A stretch of 7,606 bases of DNA, taken from NCBI GenBank assembly GCA_024684065.1, contig JAIKXO010000147.1:1-7606 (forward strand). Reading direction: 5' to 3'. Under the pieces are notes generated by a model. That model did no database searches. It was not told the DNA's origin and saw nothing but the letters and a program-made list of their open reading frames with translations. Shown here piece after piece: positions 1 to 5,755 of the stretch (its first letter is position 1; each line of letters opens with the position of its first letter). The position numbers and the translations under genes are program-made. Source of the stretch: Lachnospiraceae bacterium (GTDB lineage Bacteria; Bacillota_A; Clostridia; Lachnospirales; Lachnospiraceae).

Positions 1-713
1 GCATCAGCAAACATCTTGATCGCCAGCGATACCGTATAGGATTTGGGCTTGCTTAAGTACAGTAACGGCCCCATATAATCATCCCATTTCCAGTAAAACT
101 GAATTATGACGGTCGTTACGATGGACGGCTTGAGCAAAGGAAGTATAATATGCGTATAAATACTGTATTTACTGCATCCGTCTATTGTAGCAGCCTCATC
201 CAGTTCCCTGGGAATCCCGGCCATGAACTGCATCATCTGATAGATAAAGAATGCCTGACCGCAGAAATATGGAAGTATCAGCGGAACATAGCTGTTCGCC
301 AGTCCCAGATGATACCAGATAAGGAACGATGGTATCATTATAACCTGTCCAGGAAGCATCATCGTCGCCAGCATACAGGTAAACCACAGTTTCCTGCCAC
401 GAAATCGGATCCGCGAGAGCGAATAAGCCACGAGCGAAGAGCTGATAACGGTTCCGAATGTTGCTATGGCCGTTATTAGAAATGAGTTTTTAAAAAAGGT
501 GGCAAAGGTGATCTTTGAAAAGCCTTTCCATCCCGTTGAGTAATTGCTGAGTTTAACATTATGAGGGATCAGTGCCAGACTTCCTCTTAGTATTTCCGAG
601 TTATCCTTAAAAGAACCGCTTATCATCCACAGGACCGGATAAATCATAGCCAGCCCGAATGCAATGACAAATATGTGATATACAGTTTTCTTAATACTAT
701 TTTTTATCTTCAT
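1..713 (-). CDS. Carbohydrate ABC transporter permease, MalG-type (CUT1), 3' end cut by the window edge
   Basis: This is the second inner-membrane permease of a CUT1 sugar importer; it would pair with the permease just upstream to form the translocation channel. I translated it from the reverse strand: 237 codons are visible, starting MKIKNSIKKTVYHIF and open to the left edge. Hydrophobic segments lie at about residues 12-32, 77-98, 110-131, 141-165 and 193-208. The EAA loop that docks the ATPase is clear at residues 173-192 (EAATIDG followed by IILP). MalG-type proteins are usually about 275-280 residues, so roughly 40 are missing. The ATG at 713 follows a GAGGTG ribosome binding site at 721-726 with 7 bases between, and lies 13 bp after the preceding permease stop, so the two are surely one operon. 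The family is certain; the transported sugar is inferred from the neighbouring rhamnose genes. Confidence 0.95.
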   Translation of the reverse strand, partial: MKIKNSIKKTVYHIFVIAFGLAMIYPVLWMISGSFKDNSEILRGSLALIPHNVKLSNYSTGWKGFSKITFATFFKNSFLITAIATFGTVISSSLVAYSLSRIRFRGRKLWFTCMLATMMLPGQVIMIPSFLIWYHLGLANSYVPLILPYFCGQAFFIYQMMQFMAGIPRELDEAATIDGCSKYSIYTHIILPLLKPSIVTTVIIQFYWKWDDYMGPLLYLSKPKSYTVSLAIKMFAD

Positions 714-726
714 GTCATTGCACCTC

Positions 727-1641
727 TCAATCTCCCGCTTCGCTGAATACCCATAGTTTTGAACTCTTGAATATTATCAGCGTGATGATGCTCATCACCA
801 CCAGCATGAACCAGCTCATGGCGCAGGCATATCCCATATTGTTGTATTTAAACGCCTGATTATAAACATACAGCGCATACATCATGGTTCCGTTGTCCGG
901 ACCGCCCGCCGTTATGACAAAGGCCTGAGTGAATGCCATAAATGCCTGAATAGTCTGCATTACGAGATTGTATAAAATGATCGGCGACAGGCATGGCAAA
1001 GTTATCTTGAAAAACGACTGTATCCCATTGGCCCCGTCAATCTTGGCCGCTTCATAATATGTCGTCGGTATTTCCTTTAGACCGGCTGCAAATATTATCA
1101 TCGATGATCCGAACTGCCACACACTCATAAGTATCAGCGGATAAAGTGCGAGTTTCTGGTCTCCGAACCAGTTGATCGATGACAGTCCTGCCTGAGTCAG
1201 TATCGAGTTTATCAGTCCTTTTCTGGCAAATAACTGCTTCCAGACCATCGCTACTGCTATGCTTCCTCCAACCAGAGACGGTACATAGTATAGTGACCTG
1301 TAAAGGACCTGAAGACGTGTTTTCCTCGTCAATAAAAATGCTACCAGCAGAGCAAACGTCAGCTTAAGCGGAACGGAAATAAAAACATACTTCAGTGTTA
1401 TTCCCAATGATTTGGTAAAAATCTCGTCTGTAAAAAGCTGTCCGAAATTCCTGCCGCCGATAAACTCAACAGTCTTGCTGCCCATTGAATAATCAGTAAA
1501 AGCGTAATAGAACGACGTAAGGATCGGAATAAAAGAGAAACAAATGAATCCGAATATGAATGGAAATGCAAATACATGACCGACCGTTTCGTTTCTGTTC
1601 ATGAAGTTTCTCAATCCGGACCTTCCTTTTTCAGTAATCAA
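727..1641 (-). CDS. Carbohydrate ABC transporter permease, MalF-type (CUT1), probable TTG start
   Basis: First membrane permease of the CUT1 sugar importer, about 304 residues from the chosen start, a normal length for the shorter MalF-type proteins. A short basic N-terminus is followed by a membrane segment at about residues 22-42 (HVFAFPFIFGFICFSFIP region) and further segments at about 80-105, 122-138, 166-188, 217-240 and 270-292. The EAA loop is at about residues 197-216 (EAAKIDGANG followed by KITLP). In-frame GTG (1674) and ATG (1659) codons lie upstream, but neither has a ribosome binding site. The TTG at 1641 has CGGAGG at 1648-1653 with 6 bases between, so I chose it. The gene lies 100 bp after the binding-protein gene and 13 bp before the MalG-type permease. 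The family call is firm; the start is probable; the substrate is inferred. Confidence 0.95.
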   Translation of the reverse strand: MITEKGRSGLRNFMNRNETVGHVFAFPFIFGFICFSFIPILTSFYYAFTDYSMGSKTVEFIGGRNFGQLFTDEIFTKSLGITLKYVFISVPLKLTFALLVAFLLTRKTRLQVLYRSLYYVPSLVGGSIAVAMVWKQLFARKGLINSILTQAGLSSINWFGDQKLALYPLILMSVWQFGSSMIIFAAGLKEIPTTYYEAAKIDGANGIQSFFKITLPCLSPIILYNLVMQTIQAFMAFTQAFVITAGGPDNGTMMYALYVYNQAFKYNNMGYACAMSWFMLVVMSIITLIIFKSSKLWVFSEAGD

Positions 1642-1647
1642 ATTATT

Positions 1648-1653
1648 CCTCCG
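1648..1653 (-). promoter_or_regulatory. Ribosome binding site deciding a TTG start of the first permease
   Basis: The minus strand reads CGGAGG, then six bases, then TTG. This strong Shine-Dalgarno match lies inside the longer open reading frame that would begin at the GTG (1674) or ATG (1659). That argues these upstream codons are not used and that translation begins at the TTG. Confidence 0.75.
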
Positions 1654-1700
1654 TTTCATGTGTCGTATTATCACCGGATAAACGATTTTGGGTATAATAT

Positions 1701-1728
1701 GGGCACACTCCCGGACGAGAGTGTGCCC
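1701..1728 (-). terminator. Strong hairpin between binding-protein and permease genes (partial terminator or mRNA stabiliser)
   Basis: A perfect 10-bp GC-rich inverted repeat, GGGCACACTC at 1701-1710 and GAGTGTGCCC at 1719-1728, surrounds an 8-base loop. On the transcribed minus strand it begins 13 bases after the stop codon of the binding-protein gene. It is followed by ATATTATACC rather than a run of U, so a fully efficient intrinsic terminator is unlikely. In other CUT1 operons (the malE-malF type) a hairpin in this place raises binding-protein mRNA relative to permease mRNA by protecting the upstream 3' end or by partly ending transcription. The hairpin is seen directly; the role is inferred. 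Confidence 0.7.
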
Positions 1729-1741
1729 GACATCTTAAAAA

Positions 1742-3145
1742 TTATTTAAATATGGCTTCCGCATCCGCGTATGTCTTGTCTGCGGCTTCCTCAGCGGTTA
1801 TCTCTCCCGATGCAACCTGCTGAATATAGTTCCTGTAGTTATCAACAACCTGATCCTGGCCGTCAGGGCTTAATACATTGACCTTTTCAGGTGTTTCAAA
1901 GGTTCCGACCAGGGAAACATAGTCGTACATGATCTGCTGGCCTTCGGTAAGGTTCTCTTCAAGTGCCGCTCTTACTGAATCTGAAACAGGTATACCTCTT
2001 TCGCCGTTAAGGATCTTATTGCAATCAACGCTGGTCTGGAACCATGCGATAAACTTGGCAGCCTCTTCCTTGTACTGGCTGTCCTGAGATACGCAGAGCA
2101 TCTGTGATGACTGGATCACTGCACCTGCAGGGCCGTCGGATTTAACGCGCGGAATGGTTGCCAGGGCAAGCGTGCGGCCTTCATCCTTACAGATGTCATA
2201 TATAGTAGGGAACTGATTGACTGCTACCCATGTCATTCCTGCTTCTCCCGTTACCAGGAAGTCATTTTCTATGTTAGTGATCTCCATCTCGGCACCGGCA
2301 TCAGGTGAAGCTCCGGCCTTGATAAGGTCTGCTCTCATCTGTATGTAAGGAGTGAGCATCTGTGCATTGTCAAATCCCATTCCCGTAAGATCGAGATTAA
2401 AGAATCCATACTGGCCGACATTACCCTGCTGTCCTATATAGGTGGAACAACCTGCAATAAATTCCGAGCTTGCAAGTCCAGAACTTCCAAAGTGTCCTGT
2501 GGCTTCACTGATCTTCATTGCGGCATCCTTGTAATCATCCCATGTCCAGTTCTCGGCAGGAAGCGGAACTCCGGCTTCATTAAACATATCTACATCATAT
2601 GCAATACCGTATGTGTTAAGTCCGTTCGAAAGACCAATCTGATTACCTGCAGTATCCTGTGTGATCTTCAGATATGATTCGGGAATATCCGAAACATCTA
2701 TGGTCCCGGAATCGATGAATTCATTCAGGTAATAGATCTTATCGATATACTCGGGGAAGTTACCTCCCAGCTGGAATACATCCCATACCTGATCGGATGC
2801 TACCAGTGTCTTGAGTTTTGTAAAGTAATTATCGAAATCGAAAAATTCATATTCGATGGTTACATTCGGATGTTCCTGCTCATACAGTTCAATGGCGGCA
2901 ACCGTAATGTCGTGTCTGGTCTGTGACCCCCACCATGCCATTCTTAATGTTACAGGTTCCGCAGGTTCTGCACTTACCTCTTCCTGCTCTGGTTCTGCTG
3001 CCGTATCTGCTGCCGTCTCCTCAACGGTAGTTTCACTGGCGGTCGGAGCTTCCTGAGTTGCTGCCTGCGATGAAGCGTTAGAGCAGGCACATAAGCCCAG
3101 GATCATCGAGGCACTCAGCAGTGTTGCTAAAAACTTTTTAAACAT
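1742..3145 (-). CDS. Extracellular sugar-binding lipoprotein of a CUT1 ABC transporter (SBP family 1)
   Basis: Solute-binding component of the importer, 467 residues, a usual size for family-1 sugar-binding proteins. It has a lipoprotein signal: basic MFKKF, a hydrophobic stretch, and a lipobox ending LCA-Cys21, the probable lipid anchor on the outer face of the membrane. Residues 22-65 form a low-complexity linker rich in Ala, Thr and Glu. The folded domain starts at about 66 (VTLRMAWWG), with the typical LYEQEHPNVTIEYE stretch at about 87-100 and a conserved VWDVFQLGG stretch near 120-128. An upstream in-frame ATG at 3160 would add MKGES, but those codons contain the AAAGGAG ribosome binding site (3151-3157), five bases before the ATG at 3145, so the shorter start is right. 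It is the first gene of the transporter operon and divergent from the AraC genes. The ligand is not readable from sequence; rhamnose or a rhamnosyl oligosaccharide is inferred from context. Confidence 0.96.
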   Translation of the reverse strand: MFKKFLATLLSASMILGLCACSNASSQAATQEAPTASETTVEETAADTAAEPEQEEVSAEPAEPVTLRMAWWGSQTRHDITVAAIELYEQEHPNVTIEYEFFDFDNYFTKLKTLVASDQVWDVFQLGGNFPEYIDKIYYLNEFIDSGTIDVSDIPESYLKITQDTAGNQIGLSNGLNTYGIAYDVDMFNEAGVPLPAENWTWDDYKDAAMKISEATGHFGSSGLASSEFIAGCSTYIGQQGNVGQYGFFNLDLTGMGFDNAQMLTPYIQMRADLIKAGASPDAGAEMEITNIENDFLVTGEAGMTWVAVNQFPTIYDICKDEGRTLALATIPRVKSDGPAGAVIQSSQMLCVSQDSQYKEEAAKFIAWFQTSVDCNKILNGERGIPVSDSVRAALEENLTEGQQIMYDYVSLVGTFETPEKVNVLSPDGQDQVVDNYRNYIQQVASGEITAEEAADKTYADAEAIFK

Positions 3146-3150
3146 AGATT

Positions 3151-3157
3151 CTCCTTT
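3151..3157 (-). promoter_or_regulatory. Ribosome binding site of the sugar-binding lipoprotein
   Basis: AAAGGAG on the minus strand stands five bases before the ATG at 3145. It overlaps the codons of the longer candidate start at 3160 and so rules that start out. Confidence 0.85.
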
Positions 3158-3189
3158 CATACCCCATAAAAGGGACTGTTACATTTTCT

Positions 3190-3199
3190 ACGGATCCGT
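3190..3199. promoter_or_regulatory. 10-bp perfect palindrome in the leader of the transporter operon
   Basis: ACGGATCCGT is a perfect 10-bp palindrome flanked by A/T-rich sequence, about 45 bp before the binding-protein start codon. It has no loop, so it would be a protein site on DNA rather than an RNA hairpin. It does not match the central CG of LacI-type or cre operators. A short palindrome of this size can occur by chance, so the role is open. Confidence 0.25.
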
Positions 3200-3212
3200 G
3201 TAAAAAATTAAC

Positions 3213-3258
3213 TTGGTATAGTAGTATTCTAAATACTGCAGTATGGTCGAAATACCAA
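3213..3258. promoter_or_regulatory. Nested inverted repeats in the divergent promoter region, probable regulator-binding site
   Basis: The 175-bp gap between the divergent transporter and regulator genes holds a cluster of symmetric elements. The outer arms are TTGGTAT (3213-3219) and ATACCAA (3252-3258). Inside them are AGTATT (3223-3228) and AATACT (3232-3237), three bases apart, and a perfect 12-bp palindrome ATACTGCAGTAT (3233-3244). The half-unit GTAT/ATAC thus recurs several times. On the minus strand only weak promoter elements coincide with it, such as TAGAAT (3231-3226) as a possible -10 with no good -35. That fits a promoter needing an AraC-type activator. The repeats are seen directly; the binding protein (one of the two adjacent AraC proteins) is inferred. 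Confidence 0.5.
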
Positions 3259-3305
3259 AATTTTTGCGAGTTTTGAATAATAATACAGAAATTTTGTCTT
3301 TTTTG

Positions 3306-3314
3306 TGATATGAT
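3306..3314 (+). promoter_or_regulatory. Extended -10 promoter of the first AraC gene, predicting a leaderless mRNA
   Basis: TGATATGAT contains a TGn extension joined to TATGAT, which matches the TATAAT consensus at five of six bases. No good -35 is found at the usual distance, which an extended -10 can tolerate. A transcript starting about seven bases after the -10 would begin at or next to the ATG at 3321, leaving no leader. Consistent with this, there is no Shine-Dalgarno sequence before that ATG. Confidence 0.5.
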
Positions 3315-3320
3315 ACGGGT

Positions 3321-4208
3321 ATGTATACCGAAAACGACAACAACGGAATATTCATCGAAAAGCAGGTTCGTAATCCGAATTTCACCATGACTTATGAACA
3401 TATTCATGATTATGTTGAGATCTTTTACCTTAAGACCGGGCAGTGCAACTACTCTGTCGAAAACAGAAACTATCATCTGTCTGCCGGTGAGGTTTTTATC
3501 GTCCCTCCGGGGATGAGTCACTGTACAGGTTATGAGGGTAAGCTCCGCTGTGAAAGGGTTGTGATCTGCGTGAAGCCGGCCCTTATCCCCGAGCACTTTC
3601 GCGCCATGCATCCTGATGTTGTAGACATTCTGTCTAAAAGCGGCAAGATAGTCCTTAGTAAAAACGGGAAACTTAAAATAGAGGAATATATTGAGCTGAT
3701 GCTTCATGAAAATGCAATGCCGGACGAGTATTCAAGCGAAATGCTGTCTATCCAGACCATGCTGCTTTTGCTCACATTTCTTCGAAACGGGGTCTTTGTA
3801 TATGAACACATTCAGCTGGAAAAAGGCATTCCTTATGACATTGAGCAGACAATGCACTATATCGCTATGAACTATCAGGGTCCTATAACCCTCGATGATG
3901 CGGCATTAAAAGTAGGTTTAAGCACCACGTATCTGTCCAAAAAATTTAAAAAAGCCACCGGAATGGCTTTTGCGGAATACATTAATTACATCAGAATAAA
4001 GCAGGCTGAACGGATGCTCATCACTACGGATGATTCGATCACAAAGATCGCTACCGATTGCGGTTTTAACAGCAGTAACTATTTCAAGGACTGCTTTAAA
4101 AAAACATACGGAGAGTCACCGCGTTCCTTCAGGGCTTTAATGAAGGATCAGGGAGTTGCCGGAGAACTGGCTGTTGACGGGCAGGAGGATCATGCGAAAA
4201 ATGGATAA
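3321..4208 (+). CDS. AraC-family transcriptional regulator with N-terminal cupin domain (first of a tandem pair)
   Basis: DNA-binding regulator of 295 residues, a normal AraC length. The N-terminal cupin-like sugar-sensing domain includes EHIHDYVEIFYL (about 26-37) and the SAGEVFIVPPGMSH turn (about 54-67), with His27, His29 and His67 as typical cupin histidines. The C-terminal domain has both helix-turn-helix units: about 189-210 (ITLDDAALKVGLSTTYLSKKF) and about 239-262, ending in the family signature CGFNSSNYF...SPRSFR. An in-frame stop at 3306-3308 and no other start codon before 3321 fix the upstream limit; the next Met (residue 24) would cut into the cupin. No ribosome binding site precedes the ATG, and a promoter -10 sits just ahead of it. 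It is divergent from the transporter operon and probably activates it. A tail of about 20 residues beyond the DNA-binding domain overlaps the start of the next gene. Confidence 0.93.
   Translation: MYTENDNNGIFIEKQVRNPNFTMTYEHIHDYVEIFYLKTGQCNYSVENRNYHLSAGEVFIVPPGMSHCTGYEGKLRCERVVICVKPALIPEHFRAMHPDVVDILSKSGKIVLSKNGKLKIEEYIELMLHENAMPDEYSSEMLSIQTMLLLLTFLRNGVFVYEHIQLEKGIPYDIEQTMHYIAMNYQGPITLDDAALKVGLSTTYLSKKFKKATGMAFAEYINYIRIKQAERMLITTDDSITKIATDCGFNSSNYFKDCFKKTYGESPRSFRALMKDQGVAGELAVDGQEDHAKNG
4183..4188 (+). promoter_or_regulatory. Ribosome binding site of the second AraC gene, inside the first
   Basis: AGGAGG lies within the last codons of the first regulator. Two in-frame ATGs follow, at 4192 (3 bases away, very short) and at 4201 (12 bases away, rather long), so spacing alone does not decide the start. 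Its place before the upstream stop (4206-4208) suggests coupled translation of the two regulators. Confidence 0.7.
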
Positions 4209-5157
4209 AGAGCTATATACAAGGTTATTGCCTGTCACAGAGGAAGAAAAAGAGATACTGAAGGGCAGCGGACAGATAAACAAGAATATCTATATGTCAG
4301 GGAAGGAAAGCATCATCGATGCGGCAAAGCTCTTAGAAAGCGGAAAGCTGATAAGCGTACGGCCACACACCAGATTTGTACACTTTCCCGAACACGCACA
4401 CAATTATATCGAAGTCATATATATGTGTTCCGGTTCCACCAGGCATATAATAGATGGAAACGAGATAGTGCTAAACGAAGGCGAACTGCTGTTTCTGAGT
4501 CAAAAGGCTCTTCAGGAGATCTATCCAGCCGGGCAGACGGATATAGCGGTTAATTTTATAATACTGCCTGAATTCTTTGCCCATTCACTCAAAATGATAG
4601 GTAATGAAACATCGCCTTTGCATGATTTCATAGTCGACGGACTGATAAACGGAAACAGCGGGCCTTCGTACCTGCATTTTAAAGTAGCTGATATACTTCC
4701 TGTACAGAATCTTATCGAAAACCTGATATGGTCGATAGAAAACCATCAGTCTAACCGCCGGAGTATCAATCAATCGACTATGGGTGTTCTGTTCCTGTTG
4801 CTGCTGGATCATATAGACAGAGTCGAGGTTCATAATTCCGTCACGGATCAGAAGCTGATGTTATCTGTCCTGTCCTATATCGAGGAAAACTATGTGAGCG
4901 GAGAACTGAAAGAACTGGCCCGTCTCCTTCACTACGACGTGTTCTGGCTGTCGCGGGAGATAAAAAAGATAAGCCATCGGACTTTTTCTGAACTGATACA
5001 GCAAAAAAGGCTCAATCAGGCCTGTTATCTGCTAAAAAATACGAGAATGAAGATAGTTGATATCTCACTTGCCGTCGGTTATGAAAATGTCAGTTATTTT
5101 CACCGGATATTTCACTCTCATTACGGCTTGAGTCCGAGGCTATACCGTATTTCATAA
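4201..5157 (+). CDS. AraC-family transcriptional regulator with N-terminal cupin domain (second of a tandem pair)
   Basis: Regulator of 318 residues from the chosen ATG. A leader helix region (MDKELYTRLLPVTEEEKEIL) is followed by a cupin sensor with FPEHAHNYIEVIYMCSG (about 62-78) and an NEGELLFLSQKA turn (about 92-103). A helical linker leads to two helix-turn-helix units at about 235-257 and 285-308, ending SPRLYRIS. The longer reading frame begins at 4156. I favour 4201 because MDKEL-xx-L-xxx-TEEE is, from memory, the usual N-terminus of this subfamily; 4192 is the alternative. From 4201 it overlaps the first regulator by 8 bases. It is only loosely similar to the first regulator and is longer at the N-terminus, so it is not a recent copy. 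Likely target: the rhamnose enzyme or transporter promoters (inference). Confidence 0.92.
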   Translation: MDKELYTRLLPVTEEEKEILKGSGQINKNIYMSGKESIIDAAKLLESGKLISVRPHTRFVHFPEHAHNYIEVIYMCSGSTRHIIDGNEIVLNEGELLFLSQKALQEIYPAGQTDIAVNFIILPEFFAHSLKMIGNETSPLHDFIVDGLINGNSGPSYLHFKVADILPVQNLIENLIWSIENHQSNRRSINQSTMGVLFLLLLDHIDRVEVHNSVTDQKLMLSVLSYIEENYVSGELKELARLLHYDVFWLSREIKKISHRTFSELIQQKRLNQACYLLKNTRMKIVDISLAVGYENVSYFHRIFHSHYGLSPRLYRIS

Positions 5158-5740
5158 AAATGCGCCGGACTATAAACGAAGAAACATAAGATAATAATCC
5201 CGGAGCTACAAAAAGTACGGCTTTAAAAACAAATATTCCAAAAAGCATGATTCCCACAAAGAGCATCGTGTACGAAAAAACCGGAATGAAATTCTTTAAT
5301 GCAAGAGATATTCCTCCTAGCAGAGAATCCTTTATTCCCAGATCACTTTTTGAAAGATACGGAAAGATAAAGGCCAGAGAAACGATATAAATGACCGCCA
5401 GCACCGCTGCTGCCGGCAGAAAATAAATACCGACCCCGGGATTTCCGAAAAAGATCCAGTAAAAATCAGCACAAAGCACCAGTCCGAAACACAGCAAGAT
5501 AAGCCATATCACCGAAGCCTTTTTAAAGGAGGATCTGAATGCTTTGAAAAATGATCTTGTAATATATCCTTCGGTATTGTCAACCATCGACAAAGAAACA
5601 TTAGACAAAGCAGTGCTCCCCGCTCCAAGAGGGATGATAAGAGCAGCGCAAATATACCACAGGATTGACAGAACAAAAAAATCTGCAAGTCTGCCTATAA
5701 ATCTCCATACCGGATTGTTAAGGTCGAATATCTTTTTCAT
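5090..5740 (-). CDS. DUF624 (YesL-like) membrane protein
   Basis: Membrane protein of 216 residues and unproven function, a typical DUF624 length. Hydrophobic segments lie at about 17-40, 76-97, 105-127, 150-172 and 174-193, and the N-terminus MKKIFDLNNPVWRFIGRLADFF is characteristic of the family. In Bacillus the related yesL sits in the rhamnogalacturonan (yes) cluster beside a CUT1 transporter, and DUF624 genes in Clostridia are commonly near sugar-binding proteins. This one follows rhaD after a 15-bp gap with only a weak ribosome binding site, so it is probably the last gene of the rhaA-rhaD operon. Its last 22 codons or so overlap the 3' end of the convergent AraC gene. That tail (ASDSSRNESEISGENN) is polar and probably cytoplasmic or disordered. 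A role helping sugar transport is a guess from context. Confidence 0.88.
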   Translation of the reverse strand: MKKIFDLNNPVWRFIGRLADFFVLSILWYICAALIIPLGAGSTALSNVSLSMVDNTEGYITRSFFKAFRSSFKKASVIWLILLCFGLVLCADFYWIFFGNPGVGIYFLPAAAVLAVIYIVSLAFIFPYLSKSDLGIKDSLLGGISLALKNFIPVFSYTMLFVGIMLFGIFVFKAVLFVAPGLLSYVSSFIVRRIFMKYGIASDSSRNESEISGENN

Positions 5741-5755
5741 AGATTCACTGGCTTT

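Noticed and set aside
150..479. 109-codon plus-strand open frame near the left edge
   Set aside because: The minus strand encodes the MalG-type permease with its EAA loop here, and the plus frame has no domain or ribosome binding site.
710..718. Minimal ATG-ACA-TGA frame overlapping the start of the second permease
   Set aside because: The ATG at 718 is only two bases from the GAGGTG ribosome binding site, too close for initiation; the ATG at 713 has proper spacing.
1693..1698. Perfect TATAAT on the plus strand beside the intercistronic hairpin
   Set aside because: No -35 stands at the proper distance and no plus-strand gene follows. It is antisense to the transporter operon in A/T-rich sequence and is probably chance.
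3146..3320. Catabolite-repression (cre) site in the divergent promoter region
   Set aside because: I looked for the TGNAANCGNTNNCA pattern on both strands and found no convincing match; control by CcpA cannot be supported from this window.
3138..3707. 189-codon minus-strand open frame antisense to the first AraC gene and crossing the promoter gap
   Set aside because: It has no ribosome binding site and no recognisable domain, and it lies over a clear AraC gene and over the start of the lipoprotein gene. It is a shadow frame.
5158..5240. Intrinsic terminator after the second AraC gene
   Set aside because: No GC-rich stem followed by a U-run was found on the plus strand, so none is reported.
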